33,817 nucleotides of DNA from Pseudomonas amygdali. GTDB lineage: Bacteria; Pseudomonadota; Gammaproteobacteria; Pseudomonadales; Pseudomonadaceae. The notes beneath the pieces are model-generated. The model was given only the letters and a program-made list of their open reading frames with translations, was not told the origin of the DNA and did not search any database. The stretch spans positions 17,295-51,111 of the forward strand of contig NZ_LKBW01000201.1 in NCBI RefSeq assembly GCF_002699855.1, read 5' to 3'. The translations under genes were made by a program, and so were the position numbers. Position 1 is the first letter of the stretch. Each line of letters opens with the position of its first letter. Positions 16,934 to 25,666 of this stretch are shown one piece after another.

Positions 16934-18328
16934 ATGGATGACCACGGACGCACCCCTTCCACTAACCAGCCAATCCTTTACGTGCTCGATACCAACGTAT
17001 TGATCCATGATCCAAACGCACTGCTGAATTTCGAAGAACACCACGTCGCCATCCCCATGACGGTTCTGGAGGAACTGGACAAACTCAAGGCCGGTAAACA
17101 TTCGGTTGCTGCCGAGTGTCGCCAGGCCATCCGCCTGATCGACAAGACCCTCGGCGAGGCTAACCCTGAAGAAGTTGAAAAGGGCGTGCCGATTGACCGC
17201 GGGACCGGTGTTTTCAAAGGTTTTCTGTCGATTTTGATGAGCAAGCGCGAGGAACCCAACAGCCTGCTGCCCGAGCACCTCAACGACAACATCATTATCA
17301 ACCAATTGATCGACCTGCATGCGCGCAACAAGGACTTGAGCGTGGTGCTGGTGACCAAAGACATTAACATGCGCCTCAAGGCGCGCGCCTGCGGCATTGC
17401 GGCCGAAGATTACAGCACCGACCAGCTGGTCGACGACGTTTCGCTGTTGTCGCGTGGCTACCACGACATGACCGGTTCGTTCTGGGACCGTGTCAACAGG
17501 GTCGACACCCGTCAGGAGCGTGGCCGTACCTGGCACCGCGTGCAGCTCAATGAAATGCTGCCTGCGGTTCATATCAACGAGTTTATTGTCGATGAACAGG
17601 GCTTCGTAGGCTGGATCAAGGGCGTCAAGAAAGACGAACTGCTGATTCTGGATATGCATCAGGAGCCACTGCTGCATCAGGAGGCCTGGGGCCTGAAACC
17701 GCGTGATATCTATCAGGGGCTGGCGTTGTTCGCACTGCTCGACCCGGATATTCACCTGGTCAACCTGTCCGGTGCCGCTGGTTCGGGTAAAACCATTCTG
17801 GCGTTGGCGGCTGCCATCGAGCAGACCATGGTCACCAAGCGTTATCGGCGCATCATCGCTACCCGTAGCGTTCAGGGCCTGGATCAGGAGATTGGCTTCC
17901 TGCCCGGCACCGAGGCGGAAAAGATGGAGCCTTGGCTTGGCGCGATCACCGACAACCTTGAAGCCCTGCACATGGATGATGAAAACACTCATGGCAGTGT
18001 CGACTACATCCTCAGCAAGGTGCCGTTGCAGTTCAAATCCCTCAACTACATTCGAGGTCGCAGCTTCCAGCAAAGCCTGATTCTGATCGATGAATGCCAG
18101 AACCTGACCCCGCACCAGATGAAAACCATCATCACCCGTGTCGGCGCCGGTTCCAAAGTGGTCTGCCTGGGCAACCTGGCGCAGATCGACACCCCTTACC
18201 TGTCAGCCACCAGTTCCGGGCTGACCTACCTGACGGAGCGCTTCAAGGACTTCCCTAACGGCGTGCATATCACCTTGCAAGGCGTGCCACGCTCGATACT
18301 GGCCGAATACGCGGAGAGTCATCTTTAG
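16934..18328 (+). CDS. PIN-PhoH family ATPase/ribonuclease (PhoH2-like)
   Basis: This 464-residue protein joins a PIN nuclease domain to a PhoH ATPase domain, the architecture of PhoH2/YlaK proteins, which in mycobacteria act as ATP-dependent RNA helicase-ribonucleases. The PIN part begins VLDTNVLIHD with Asp19 and conserved Glu46-Glu47 and continues to about residue 150. The ATPase has Walker A GAAGSGKT (280-287) and Walker B LILIDECQN (about 382-390). The start has AAGGTGAG upstream. It stands alone between the NodB-like gene and the moa operon. The name phoH is often used for it in Pseudomonas, but the PIN domain sets it apart from E. coli PhoH. Confidence 0.92.
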   Translation: MDDHGRTPSTNQPILYVLDTNVLIHDPNALLNFEEHHVAIPMTVLEELDKLKAGKHSVAAECRQAIRLIDKTLGEANPEEVEKGVPIDRGTGVFKGFLSILMSKREEPNSLLPEHLNDNIIINQLIDLHARNKDLSVVLVTKDINMRLKARACGIAAEDYSTDQLVDDVSLLSRGYHDMTGSFWDRVNRVDTRQERGRTWHRVQLNEMLPAVHINEFIVDEQGFVGWIKGVKKDELLILDMHQEPLLHQEAWGLKPRDIYQGLALFALLDPDIHLVNLSGAAGSGKTILALAAAIEQTMVTKRYRRIIATRSVQGLDQEIGFLPGTEAEKMEPWLGAITDNLEALHMDDENTHGSVDYILSKVPLQFKSLNYIRGRSFQQSLILIDECQNLTPHQMKTIITRVGAGSKVVCLGNLAQIDTPYLSATSSGLTYLTERFKDFPNGVHITLQGVPRSILAEYAESHL

Positions 18329-18335
18329 CTGAAAA

Positions 18336-18658
18336 GCAGCTGTAAGCTTCAAGCTATTAGCTTCAAGTGGGGGACTTCGGTGTACGAGAGCCCTCACTTG
18401 CAGCTTTTGATTATCGCGCCCATGCGCCAAGCTTATCGTCACACACAAGTTCGCTTCTGGCCGAAAGGCGTAGGAGCGAACTTGTTCGCGAAAGCTATAT
18501 TGTGGGCGATAAATCATTTGTGCATGTACAGCCCTCTTCGCGAACTTGTTCGCTCCTACGCCCTCCGGGCAGAAGCCAGGATTTTCGTACGCTTTAAAAC
18601 CTGTGTATAACGCCGGGCACTTTCAGCTTGTAGCTTGTAGCTTGCAGCTTGCAGCTGC
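18336..18658. mobile_element. 323-bp element with 32-bp imperfect terminal inverted repeats made of heptads
   Basis: The left arm (18336-18367) and the reverse complement of the right arm (18627-18658) agree at 27 of 32 bases, both beginning GCAGCTG and repeating AAGCTNC every 7 nt. The right arm is part of a direct heptad run [CT]AGCTTG x4 (18624-18651). Between the arms lies a REP pair (18470-18559) and no gene. It fills nearly the entire 362-nt gap between the PhoH-like gene and moaC, starting 7 nt after the stop. It looks like a non-autonomous, MITE-like insertion or a compound hairpin element. I cannot show mobility or a target duplication. Confidence 0.6.
18470..18559. repeat. REP doublet (REPIN)
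   Basis: GTAGGAGCGAACTTGTTCGC (from 18470) and its near reverse complement (18537-18559) face each other. The 23-nt copies match at all but two central bases. Facing REP pairs are the unit mobilised by RAYT transposases in Pseudomonas. No RAYT gene lies in this window. It is nested near the centre of the 18336-18658 element. Confidence 0.85.
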
Positions 18659-18690
18659 CACACTTCTTGCTTCTGCCAAGGAGTAACGTT

Positions 18691-19176
18691 GTGCTCACTC
18701 ATCTCGATTCCCAAGGGCGCGCCAATATGGTCGACGTTACGGATAAAGCCGTGACGTCCCGTGAGGCGGTGGCCGAAGCAGTGGTGCGTATGCTGCCCAC
18801 CACGCTGCAAATGATTGTCAGCGGCGGTCATCCCAAAGGGGATGTATTTGCTGTCGCACGCATTGCCGGCATTCAGGCGGCAAAGAAAACCAGTGATCTT
18901 ATCCCGCTCTGCCATCCATTGATGCTCACCAGCATCAAGGTTCACCTCGCCGCTGACGGCGATGATGCGGTGCGTATTACCGCGAGCTGCAAGCTGGCCG
19001 GGCAGACCGGTGTGGAAATGGAAGCCCTGACCGCTGCCAGCATTGCGGCGCTGACAATTTACGATGTGTGCAAGGCGGTCGATCGCGGCATGGTCATCGA
19101 GTCGGTTCGGCTGCTGGAAAAGCTCGGCGGCAAGAGCGGTCACTTCATTGCCGATCAGACACAGGTATCACCATGA
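18691..19176 (+). CDS. moaC: Cyclic pyranopterin monophosphate synthase MoaC
   Basis: MoaC converts the product of MoaA (3',8-cyclo-7,8-dihydro-GTP) into cyclic pyranopterin monophosphate in molybdenum cofactor synthesis. I chose the GTG at 18691 (161 residues, the same length as E. coli MoaC) because AAGGAGT precedes it and upstream residues are not conserved. Catalytic Lys49 (in HPKGD), His75 (in LCHP) and the [11 protein letters not shown] and YDVCKAV motifs match the E. coli enzyme with a shift of two. Its stop overlaps the moaD ATG as ATGA. moaA and moaB are not in the window. Confidence 0.96.
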   Translation: MLTHLDSQGRANMVDVTDKAVTSREAVAEAVVRMLPTTLQMIVSGGHPKGDVFAVARIAGIQAAKKTSDLIPLCHPLMLTSIKVHLAADGDDAVRITASCKLAGQTGVEMEALTAASIAALTIYDVCKAVDRGMVIESVRLLEKLGGKSGHFIADQTQVSP

Positions 19177-19418
19177 AGATCCAGGTTCAGTATTTTGCCC
19201 GCTACCGTGAAGTCCTGGGCTTGGACAGCGAGTCTGTCGAAGGCGAGTTCGCCACGCTGGACACGCTGCGCCAAGCGCTGTTGCAGCGTGGCGAGGCCTG
19301 GCAGGTCCTTGCCGAGCAGAACCTGATGTGTGCCCGCAACCAGGAACTGTGCAAGCCGACCGAGCCGCTGTCTGATGGTGATGAAGTCGCATTCTTTCCG
19401 CCCGTGACCGGAGGCTGA
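19173..19418 (+). CDS. moaD: Molybdopterin synthase sulfur carrier subunit MoaD
   Basis: MoaD is the small ubiquitin-like subunit whose C-terminal thiocarboxylate donates sulfur to the pterin. The 81 residues begin [13 protein letters not shown] and end FFPPVTGG, with the essential terminal Gly-Gly. It overlaps moaC by 4 nt and ends 2 nt before moaE, so the three are translationally coupled. Confidence 0.96.
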   Translation: MKIQVQYFARYREVLGLDSESVEGEFATLDTLRQALLQRGEAWQVLAEQNLMCARNQELCKPTEPLSDGDEVAFFPPVTGG

Positions 19419-19420
19419 AC

Positions 19421-19867
19421 ATGACCATTCGCGTTCAGGCTGCGGCGTTCGACCCCGGCAATGAAGTCAACGCGTTGCATGCGGCCAACCTCGGCATCGG
19501 CGCGGTGGTCAGTTTTGTCGGCTATGTGCGGGACTTCAACGAGGGTCGCGAGGTGTCAGGCATGTTTCTGGAGCATTATCCGGGCATGACCGAAAAGGCA
19601 CTGGCAAAAATCGTTACCGAGGCCGAACAGCGCTGGCCGTTGCTGCGTGTCGATGTGCTGCATCGGGTGGGAGCGCTGGAGCCCGGCGAGCCGATAGTAT
19701 TCGTGGGCGTTGCCAGCGCTCACCGGCAGGCAGCGTTCGAAGCCTGCGATTTCGTCATGGACTACCTCAAGACCCGCGCGCCGTTCTGGAAGAAGGAAAA
19801 GACTTCCGAGGGACCGCAGTGGGTTGAAGGCCGCGATAGCGATCAGGCAGCAGCCCGGCGCTGGTAG
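19421..19867 (+). CDS. moaE: Molybdopterin synthase catalytic subunit MoaE
   Basis: MoaE forms the heterotetrameric molybdopterin synthase with MoaD and inserts two sulfurs into cyclic pyranopterin monophosphate. The 148 residues hold the family blocks GYVRDFN (34-40), LEHYPGMTEKAL (50-61), FVGVASAHR (94-102) and MDYLKTRAPFWKKE (113-126). Lys117 and Lys124 correspond to catalytic Lys119 and Lys126 of E. coli. It is the last gene of the moaCDE unit. Confidence 0.96.
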   Translation: MTIRVQAAAFDPGNEVNALHAANLGIGAVVSFVGYVRDFNEGREVSGMFLEHYPGMTEKALAKIVTEAEQRWPLLRVDVLHRVGALEPGEPIVFVGVASAHRQAAFEACDFVMDYLKTRAPFWKKEKTSEGPQWVEGRDSDQAAARRW

Positions 19868-19934
19868 TCGTTGGTCGTTGCGCCCATCTTTTTCCCTGAA
19901 AGTCTGACCTTCCGCTTTTTATATCGTCTATTTG

Positions 19935-19958
19935 CATCTTTCTTGGTAAAGAAAGATG
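19935..19958. repeat. Perfect 10-bp stem-loop downstream of moaE
   Basis: CATCTTTCTT and AAGAAAGATG form a perfect stem around a 4-nt loop GGTA, 67 nt after the moaE stop and 136 nt before the next gene. No T-run follows on the plus strand. It may end the moa mRNA or be a site for a regulator. The rest of the 226-nt gap shows no gene. Confidence 0.5.
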
Positions 19959-20093
19959 GCTTCGGGCTATCATGCGCAGCCGCGAAAAGGCGGCCTGTTG
20001 GCTTTGCCCAATACTATTCAATAACTGTCCGAACGTGATCGCGTTTTGCGAGCCACGTTGCGGGCAGTTTTTCGTAAACGCTCGGAGCAGAAT

Positions 20094-20777
20094 GTGAAGA
20101 AACTTCAGCAGGTTTTGGTTTCAGGGATGACGACAGCGGCTTTATTGCTGGTTGCTGGTTGTGCAACGGAAAGCTCGCGGGCGCTGCCTGTGACAAAGGT
20201 TGAAAGTGCTGGAGTTGCCTATGCCGGTGTGCGCTATCCGGTTGTGGTCGGCAAGTTCGATAACCGCTCCAGCTATATGCGCGGGATCTTTTCCGATGGC
20301 GTCGATCGTCTTGGTGGTCAAGCCAAGACCATCCTGATCACCCACATGCAGCAAGCCAACCGGTTCAATGTGCTGGATCGCGACAACATGGAGGAGATCA
20401 AGCAGGAAGCCGCTATTAAATCTACCGCCCAGCGTCTGAAGGGTGCTGACTACGTGGTGACCGGCGACGTGACCGAGTTCGGTCGCAAGGAAGTCGGCGA
20501 TCAGCAACTGTTCGGCCTGCTGGGCCGCGGCAAATCCCAGATTGCCTACGCGAAAGTCGCGTTGAACATCGTCAATATCAGCACTTCGGAAGTGGTGTAC
20601 TCGACCCAGGGCGCAGGCGAGTTCGAGCTTTCCAACCGTGAAGTCGTCGGCTTTGGCGGCACCGCCAGTTATGACTCGACACTCAACGGCAAGGTTCTCG
20701 ACCTGGCCATGCGCGAAGCCGTCAACAACATGGTGCGTGCGCTCGACAGCGGTGCCTGGAAACCGACTGCCAACTGA
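20094..20777 (+). CDS. CsgG/HfaB-family outer-membrane lipoprotein
   Basis: This lipoprotein resembles CsgG, the curli secretion pore, and HfaB, but no curli genes are near. I place the start at the GTG at 20094 (227 residues) because GGAGC precedes it and the N-terminus then is a proper lipoprotein signal with lipobox VAGC at Cys23. An upstream ATG at 20046 would hide this signal. CsgG-like features are VVGKFDNRSSYMRGIFSDGV, a segment around LLITHMQQANRFNVLDRDN, and DYVVTGDVTEFGRK. It heads a three-lipoprotein operon, and a pore or periplasmic scaffold role is inferred, not shown. Confidence 0.82.
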   Translation: MKKLQQVLVSGMTTAALLLVAGCATESSRALPVTKVESAGVAYAGVRYPVVVGKFDNRSSYMRGIFSDGVDRLGGQAKTILITHMQQANRFNVLDRDNMEEIKQEAAIKSTAQRLKGADYVVTGDVTEFGRKEVGDQQLFGLLGRGKSQIAYAKVALNIVNISTSEVVYSTQGAGEFELSNREVVGFGGTASYDSTLNGKVLDLAMREAVNNMVRALDSGAWKPTAN

Positions 20778-20798
20778 TATTTCAAAAGGGAATTTGTT

Positions 20799-21176
20799 GT
20801 GTTCATGAATCGTTTTAATGTTTCGTTGCGCGGTGTCGCAATGCTTTTAGTCGCTGGCGCGTGCCTGACGGGCTGTGTCCAACAGCCGAAAACCTTGTAC
20901 CAGTGGGGCAGTTACCAGCCTGAGGTGTACGAGTATTTCAAAGGCGAGTCCAAGGAAGCCCAGGTCGCCAAGCTCGAAGAAGACCTGCAGAAAATCCGCT
21001 CTACCAACGCAACGCCGCCACCGGGCTACCATGCTCAGTTGGGCATGCTATACGGCAGTATTGGCAAGGATGACCAGATGGTTCAGGAGTTGCGCACGGA
21101 AAAGGCACTGTTTCCCGAGTCGGCCACTTATATGGACTTCCTGCTCAAGAACGCCCACGCAGGAGTCGTCAAATGA
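20799..21176 (+). CDS. DUF4810-like small lipoprotein
   Basis: The 125-residue product has a lipoprotein signal with lipobox LTGC and acylated Cys26, then LYQWGSYQPEVYEYFKG and a helical TPR-like remainder (about 45-120). This matches what I know of DUF4810 lipoproteins, which accompany CsgG-like and DUF799 proteins. Its function is unknown. GTG at 20799 is preferred over ATG at 20805 because AAAGGG lies 8 nt before the GTG. It follows the CsgG-like gene by 21 nt and overlaps the next gene by 4 nt. Confidence 0.78.
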   Translation: MFMNRFNVSLRGVAMLLVAGACLTGCVQQPKTLYQWGSYQPEVYEYFKGESKEAQVAKLEEDLQKIRSTNATPPPGYHAQLGMLYGSIGKDDQMVQELRTEKALFPESATYMDFLLKNAHAGVVK

Positions 21177-21832
21177 ACCTCTCTTATCTGAAAGTTGCTG
21201 TAAGCCTGTTTGCCGTTGCCCTGCTGTCGGGTTGCGTTACCCCGCCAACGGTGGACTACTCGGCCTTCAAGGAAAGCAAACCGCGTTCGATTCTGGTACT
21301 GCCGCCGGTCAACGAATCGCCTGACGTCAAAGCGACGTACAGCACCTTCTCGCAGGTGACCTACCCGCTGGCCGAGTCGGGCTACTACGTGTTGCCTGTG
21401 GCGCTGGTTGACGAGACATTTCGCAACAACGGCCTGACCAACGCCAATGATATTCAGGCGACATCGCCCGCCAAGCTGCGTGAGATCTTCGGAGCCGATG
21501 CCGCGATGTACATCACGGTCAAGCAATACGGCACCAGTTATGTGGTCATCAGTAGCCAGACCGTCGTGACGGTCACGGCAAAGCTGGTTGATCTGCGCAC
21601 CGGTACTGCGCTGTGGACGGGTACCGCGTCGGCGTCCAGTGAAGAGGGCGGCAACAACAGCGGTGGCGGTCTGGTGGGTATGCTGATTACCGCGGCGGTC
21701 AAGCAGATCATCAACAGTTCGACCGATGCCGGTCATCCCATCGCCGGGATAGCCAGCAACCGACTGCTCACTGCTGGTCGGCCGGCGGGCCTGCTTTACG
21801 GTCCACGTTCGCCGAAATACGGTACTGACTGA
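21173..21832 (+). CDS. DUF799-family lipoprotein (GNA1162-like)
   Basis: The 219-residue product has a lipoprotein signal with LLSGC and acylated Cys21, then RSILVLPPVNESPDVKATYS, typical of DUF799, the family of the neisserial lipoprotein GNA1162. A Gly/Ser/Asn-rich patch (EEGGNNSGGGLVGM, about 157-170) precedes a hydrophobic stretch. The ATG overlaps the preceding stop as ATGA. Exact role is unknown. The conserved trio suggests an envelope complex. It ends 33 nt before a strong bidirectional terminator. Confidence 0.82.
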   Translation: MNLSYLKVAVSLFAVALLSGCVTPPTVDYSAFKESKPRSILVLPPVNESPDVKATYSTFSQVTYPLAESGYYVLPVALVDETFRNNGLTNANDIQATSPAKLREIFGADAAMYITVKQYGTSYVVISSQTVVTVTAKLVDLRTGTALWTGTASASSEEGGNNSGGGLVGMLITAAVKQIINSSTDAGHPIAGIASNRLLTAGRPAGLLYGPRSPKYGTD

Positions 21833-21865
21833 CCCTCACGCTGCTGATTTCCGGCAGGCACAAAA

Positions 21866-21897
21866 AAAGCGCAGCCCCGTAAAGGCTGCGCTTTTTT
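21866..21897. terminator. Bidirectional intrinsic terminator
   Basis: AAAGCGCAGCC and GGCTGCGCTTT form a perfect 11-bp stem around CCGTAAA, with a T6 tract on the plus strand and a T7 tract on the minus strand. It serves the convergent lipoprotein operon and rhlB. Confidence 0.95.
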
Positions 21898-21911
21898 GTT
21901 GATCGCACGTG

Positions 21912-23366
21912 TCAGGTCGTTTGCCGCACCACTGCCCTGAGCAGGTGGGTCGGCGGTGTTTCACAACTGATCTTGCGACCCAGCTTCTCTTCGATGGCGG
22001 GCAACTGGTAGGAGTCGTCTTCGCCGGCGAAGCTGATGGAGACGCCATCTGCACCTGCGCGACCGGTACGGCCGATGCGGTGCACGTAGTCGTCCGGCAC
22101 CTCTGGCAGGGTGAAGTTGATCACGTGGCTGATGCCGTCAATGTGGATACCACGACCGGCCACATCGGTGGCGACCAGTACGCGGATCTTGCCTTCGCGG
22201 AAGCCTTCAAGGGTCTTGATGCGCTTGTGCTGCGGCACATCGCCCGACAGTTGCGCGGCATTGACGCCATCGCGTACCAAGCGCTCTTCGATGCGTCGCA
22301 CCTCGTCCTTGCGGTTGGCAAAGACCATCACTCGTTCCCAGCCGTTGTCGGTGACCAGGTTATAGAGCAGCTTGTACTTGTCGGCACCGGCAACGGCATA
22401 GATATGCTGTTCGACGTTGTCACTGGCGACGTTCAACGATTCGATTTCGACGATGGAAGGGTCTGTCGTCCATTGTTTGGCGAGGTTCATCACGTCTTCG
22501 GTGAAGGTCGCGGAGAACAGCAGGGTCTGGCGTTCACCCTTGTGCGGGGTTTGGCGGATGATCTGACGCACCTGCGGGATGAAACCCATGTCGAGCATGC
22601 GGTCGGCTTCGTCCAGGACCATAACTTCGACCATGTCCAGATGCACTTCGCCGCGCTGGTTGAAGTCCAGCAGGCGGCCAGGCGTGGCCACCAGAATATC
22701 GCAGTGCCGTGCTTCAAGTTGTTTGAGCTGCTTGTCGAAATCCATGCCACCGACGAACGTCATGACGTTCAGGTTGGTGTATTTGGTCAGGTCGGCAGCG
22801 TCCTTGGCGATCTGCACCACCAGTTCGCGAGTGGGCGCAATGATCAGCGCTCGGGGCTCACCCATGTAACGTTCGGCTGGCGGTGGCGTCTGGGTCAGTT
22901 GCTCGATGATCGAGATCAGGAACGCAGCGGTCTTGCCGGTACCGGTCTGGGCGCGACCGATCGCGTCCTTGCCTTTGAGCGTGAAGCCCAGTACGCCCGC
23001 CTGAATCGGTGTGCAGTACGGGAAACCAAGGTCCTGAATCGCGTGCATCAGTTCAGGCGCAAGGTTGAAATCGTGGAAGCGGGTCTTGCCTTCCTGTGGT
23101 TCGACGACGAAATCTTCGAGTTTCCATGCTGGCGCAGGCGGTTTTACCACGCGCTCACGACGCGGGCGCTCGGCCCTTGGCTTGTCGGTGCGCGGTGCTC
23201 TGGCTTTGGAGGGCTCGTTGACGGTGTCCGAAAGCTGAGTCTGGGCATGATCCGGTATGTCGCCTGCGGCAGCGGGGGAGGCGGGAATAAAGGCTGTCGG
23301 ACCAGGCGCGCGCTGCTCAGCCTCACTTTTACCGAACATCTTTTTAAGTGCTTTGAGCACGGTCAT
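21912..23366 (-). CDS. rhlB: DEAD-box ATP-dependent RNA helicase RhlB
   Basis: RhlB unwinds RNA structure, classically in the RNA degradosome with RNase E. The 484 residues have an N-terminal basic, Pro/Ala/Arg-rich extension (about 12-95) that E. coli RhlB (421 residues) lacks. The helicase core follows: Q-motif region near YCTPIQ, Walker A AQTGTGKT (139-146), PTREL (178-182), DEAD (252-255), a SAT motif, and [10 protein letters not shown] near the C-terminus. The extension is probably disordered and could contact RNA or partners. The gene is convergent with the lipoprotein operon. Other DEAD-box names (RhlE, SrmB) fit less well. Confidence 0.85.
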   Translation of the reverse strand: MTVLKALKKMFGKSEAEQRAPGPTAFIPASPAAAGDIPDHAQTQLSDTVNEPSKARAPRTDKPRAERPRRERVVKPPAPAWKLEDFVVEPQEGKTRFHDFNLAPELMHAIQDLGFPYCTPIQAGVLGFTLKGKDAIGRAQTGTGKTAAFLISIIEQLTQTPPPAERYMGEPRALIIAPTRELVVQIAKDAADLTKYTNLNVMTFVGGMDFDKQLKQLEARHCDILVATPGRLLDFNQRGEVHLDMVEVMVLDEADRMLDMGFIPQVRQIIRQTPHKGERQTLLFSATFTEDVMNLAKQWTTDPSIVEIESLNVASDNVEQHIYAVAGADKYKLLYNLVTDNGWERVMVFANRKDEVRRIEERLVRDGVNAAQLSGDVPQHKRIKTLEGFREGKIRVLVATDVAGRGIHIDGISHVINFTLPEVPDDYVHRIGRTGRAGADGVSISFAGEDDSYQLPAIEEKLGRKISCETPPTHLLRAVVRQTT

Positions 23367-23482
23367 CTCATCAATTGGTTAAGGAATGTACGCCGAGCAG
23401 TGTAAAGCAAGAACCGTGCTCGGCGTAGTGCCATCCATGGCGAGCTACAAAAGCGGTCAGTTGCATGCGGGCCCATTGCGCT

Positions 23483-24181
<699 letters not shown>

Positions 24182-24278
24182 TTAATAGGGTGCGCGGTTA
24201 GATTAAAAATGAAAGAAGATGTCGCAAGGTTACAAGTTTTTGTCTTGGCCTGTCGCTAATTCGACTTAGCCAGCATGC

Positions 24279-24294
24279 TGGTACGGGCTTTGCT
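24279..24294 (+). promoter_or_regulatory. Candidate sigma-54 promoter of aapJQMP
   Basis: TGGTACG-GGCT-TTGCT matches the RpoN consensus TGGCACG-N4-TTGCW with a single C-to-T change and the exact GG/GC spacing. Transcription would start near 24305, leaving a leader of about 320 nt before aapJ. Nitrogen or amino-acid control through an enhancer-binding protein is inferred. Confidence 0.6.
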
Positions 24295-24600
24295 ACAGCA
24301 GGACTGGAGTCGAGTCGCTCACATCGTTCGGTAACACTATAAGGCTATTACTTATAGCGATCGAAAAGCAGCTCGGGAGTCCATGCGTCAGGATTCTCGG
24401 CACGATTCAACCTGTACCGCTCCGGTCCAGGAAAATCATGGGGTTTCAGTCCACGGGGCCGATTCTGAATGATGAAGACGAATGACGGGATGATCCTGCA
24501 GACGATTCGTGATTCAGGCCCAGCGTTGCATGACCCAAAAATAAGCCAGCACGGGTCATTAGCGCCTCACAAAGGTGCGACGCGACTGAGACACCTACAC

Positions 24601-24608
24601 AACAAAGA
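24601..24608 (+). promoter_or_regulatory. Possible Hfq/Crc A-rich motif before aapJ
   Basis: AACAAAGA lies directly before the GGAGG ribosome site (24616-24620) and matches the catabolite-activity motif AAnAAnAA at five of six fixed positions. Amino-acid transporter mRNAs are frequent Crc/Hfq targets in Pseudomonas, so translational repression in rich carbon is plausible. Confidence 0.35.
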
Positions 24609-24627
24609 GCAAACTGGAGGTTTTTGA

Positions 24628-25656
24628 ATGAAGATGTTGAAATCCACCCTGGCTGTCGTCACCGCCCTGGCCGCATTTGGTGTAACCGGGGCTGCCAACG
24701 CCGGTGCCACCCTTGACGCTATTCAGAAGAAAGGTTTTGTTCAGTGCGGCGTCAGCGATGGCCTGCCAGGGTTCTCCGTTCCGGACTCCACCGGCAAGAT
24801 CACTGGTATTGACGCTGATGTCTGCCGCGCCGTTGCAGCCGCTGTGTTCGGCGACGCCACCAAGGTCGAGTTCAGCCAGTTGAACGCCAAGGAGCGCTTC
24901 ACCGCATTGCAATCCGGCGAGATCGATATCCTTTCGCGTAACACCACCTGGACCAGTTCCCGTGATGCGGGCATGGGCCTGGTGTTCACCGGCGTTACCT
25001 ACTACGACGGTATCGGCTTCCTGGTAAACAACAAGCTGGGCGTGAAAAGCGCCAAGGAACTGGACGGTGCAACCATCTGCATCCAGGCCGGTACCACCAC
25101 CGAGCTGAACGTCTCCGACTACTTCCGTTCGAACGGCCTGAAATACACCCCGATCACCTTCGACACCTCTGACGAAAGCGCCAAGTCGCTGGAAGGCGGC
25201 CGTTGCGACGTGTTGACTTCCGACCAGTCGCAGCTCTACGCACAGCGCAGCAAGCTGGCCAAGCCGGACGATTACATTGTTCTGCCTGAAGTGATCTCCA
25301 AGGAGCCTCTGGGCCCTGTCGTGCGTAAAGGCGACGAAGACTGGTTCTCGATCGTTCGATGGACCCTGTTCGCCATGCTCAACGCCGAGGAAGCCAAAAT
25401 CACTTCCAAGAACGTTGAAGCTGAAGCCAAGTCGACCAAGAACCCTGACGTAGCCCGTATGCTGGGCGCCGACGGTACTTACGGCAAGGACCTCAAGCTG
25501 CCGAAAGACTGGGTCGTGCAGATCGTCAAGCAGGTCGGTAACTACGGCGAAGTGTTTGAACGCAACCTGGGCGAAGGCACTCCGCTGAAAATCAAGCGCG
25601 GCCAGAACGCTCTGTGGAATGCTGGCGGCATTCAGTACGCTCCACCTATTCGTTGA
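24628..25656 (+). CDS. aapJ: General L-amino acid ABC transporter substrate-binding protein AapJ
   Basis: AapJ is the periplasmic binding protein of the broad-specificity L-amino acid importer. The 342 residues start with a signal peptide ending GAANA at about residue 25, then show family-3 solute-binding features: VQCGVSDGLPGFSVPDSTGK, GIDADVCRAVAAAVFGD and FTALQSGEIDILSRNTTWT. GGAGG lies at ideal spacing. A strong hairpin follows the stop, which usually lets the binding protein be made in excess over the membrane parts. Confidence 0.95.
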   Translation: MKMLKSTLAVVTALAAFGVTGAANAGATLDAIQKKGFVQCGVSDGLPGFSVPDSTGKITGIDADVCRAVAAAVFGDATKVEFSQLNAKERFTALQSGEIDILSRNTTWTSSRDAGMGLVFTGVTYYDGIGFLVNNKLGVKSAKELDGATICIQAGTTTELNVSDYFRSNGLKYTPITFDTSDESAKSLEGGRCDVLTSDQSQLYAQRSKLAKPDDYIVLPEVISKEPLGPVVRKGDEDWFSIVRWTLFAMLNAEEAKITSKNVEAEAKSTKNPDVARMLGADGTYGKDLKLPKDWVVQIVKQVGNYGEVFERNLGEGTPLKIKRGQNALWNAGGIQYAPPIR

Positions 25657-25666
25657 TTGACCCGGC

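Noticed and set aside
16050..17260. HrpL (hrp box) promoters, expected in P. syringae
   Set aside because: The GGAACC motifs I checked near 16050 and 17250 lie inside coding regions and have no CCACNNA 15-16 nt downstream.
18624..18658. CRISPR-like direct repeats
   Set aside because: The unit is 7 nt and contiguous with no spacers, and no cas genes are present.
20094..20777. Curli secretion gene csgG
   Set aside because: There are no csgA, csgB, csgE or csgF genes nearby, the protein is shorter than CsgG, and its partners are DUF4810- and DUF799-like lipoproteins.
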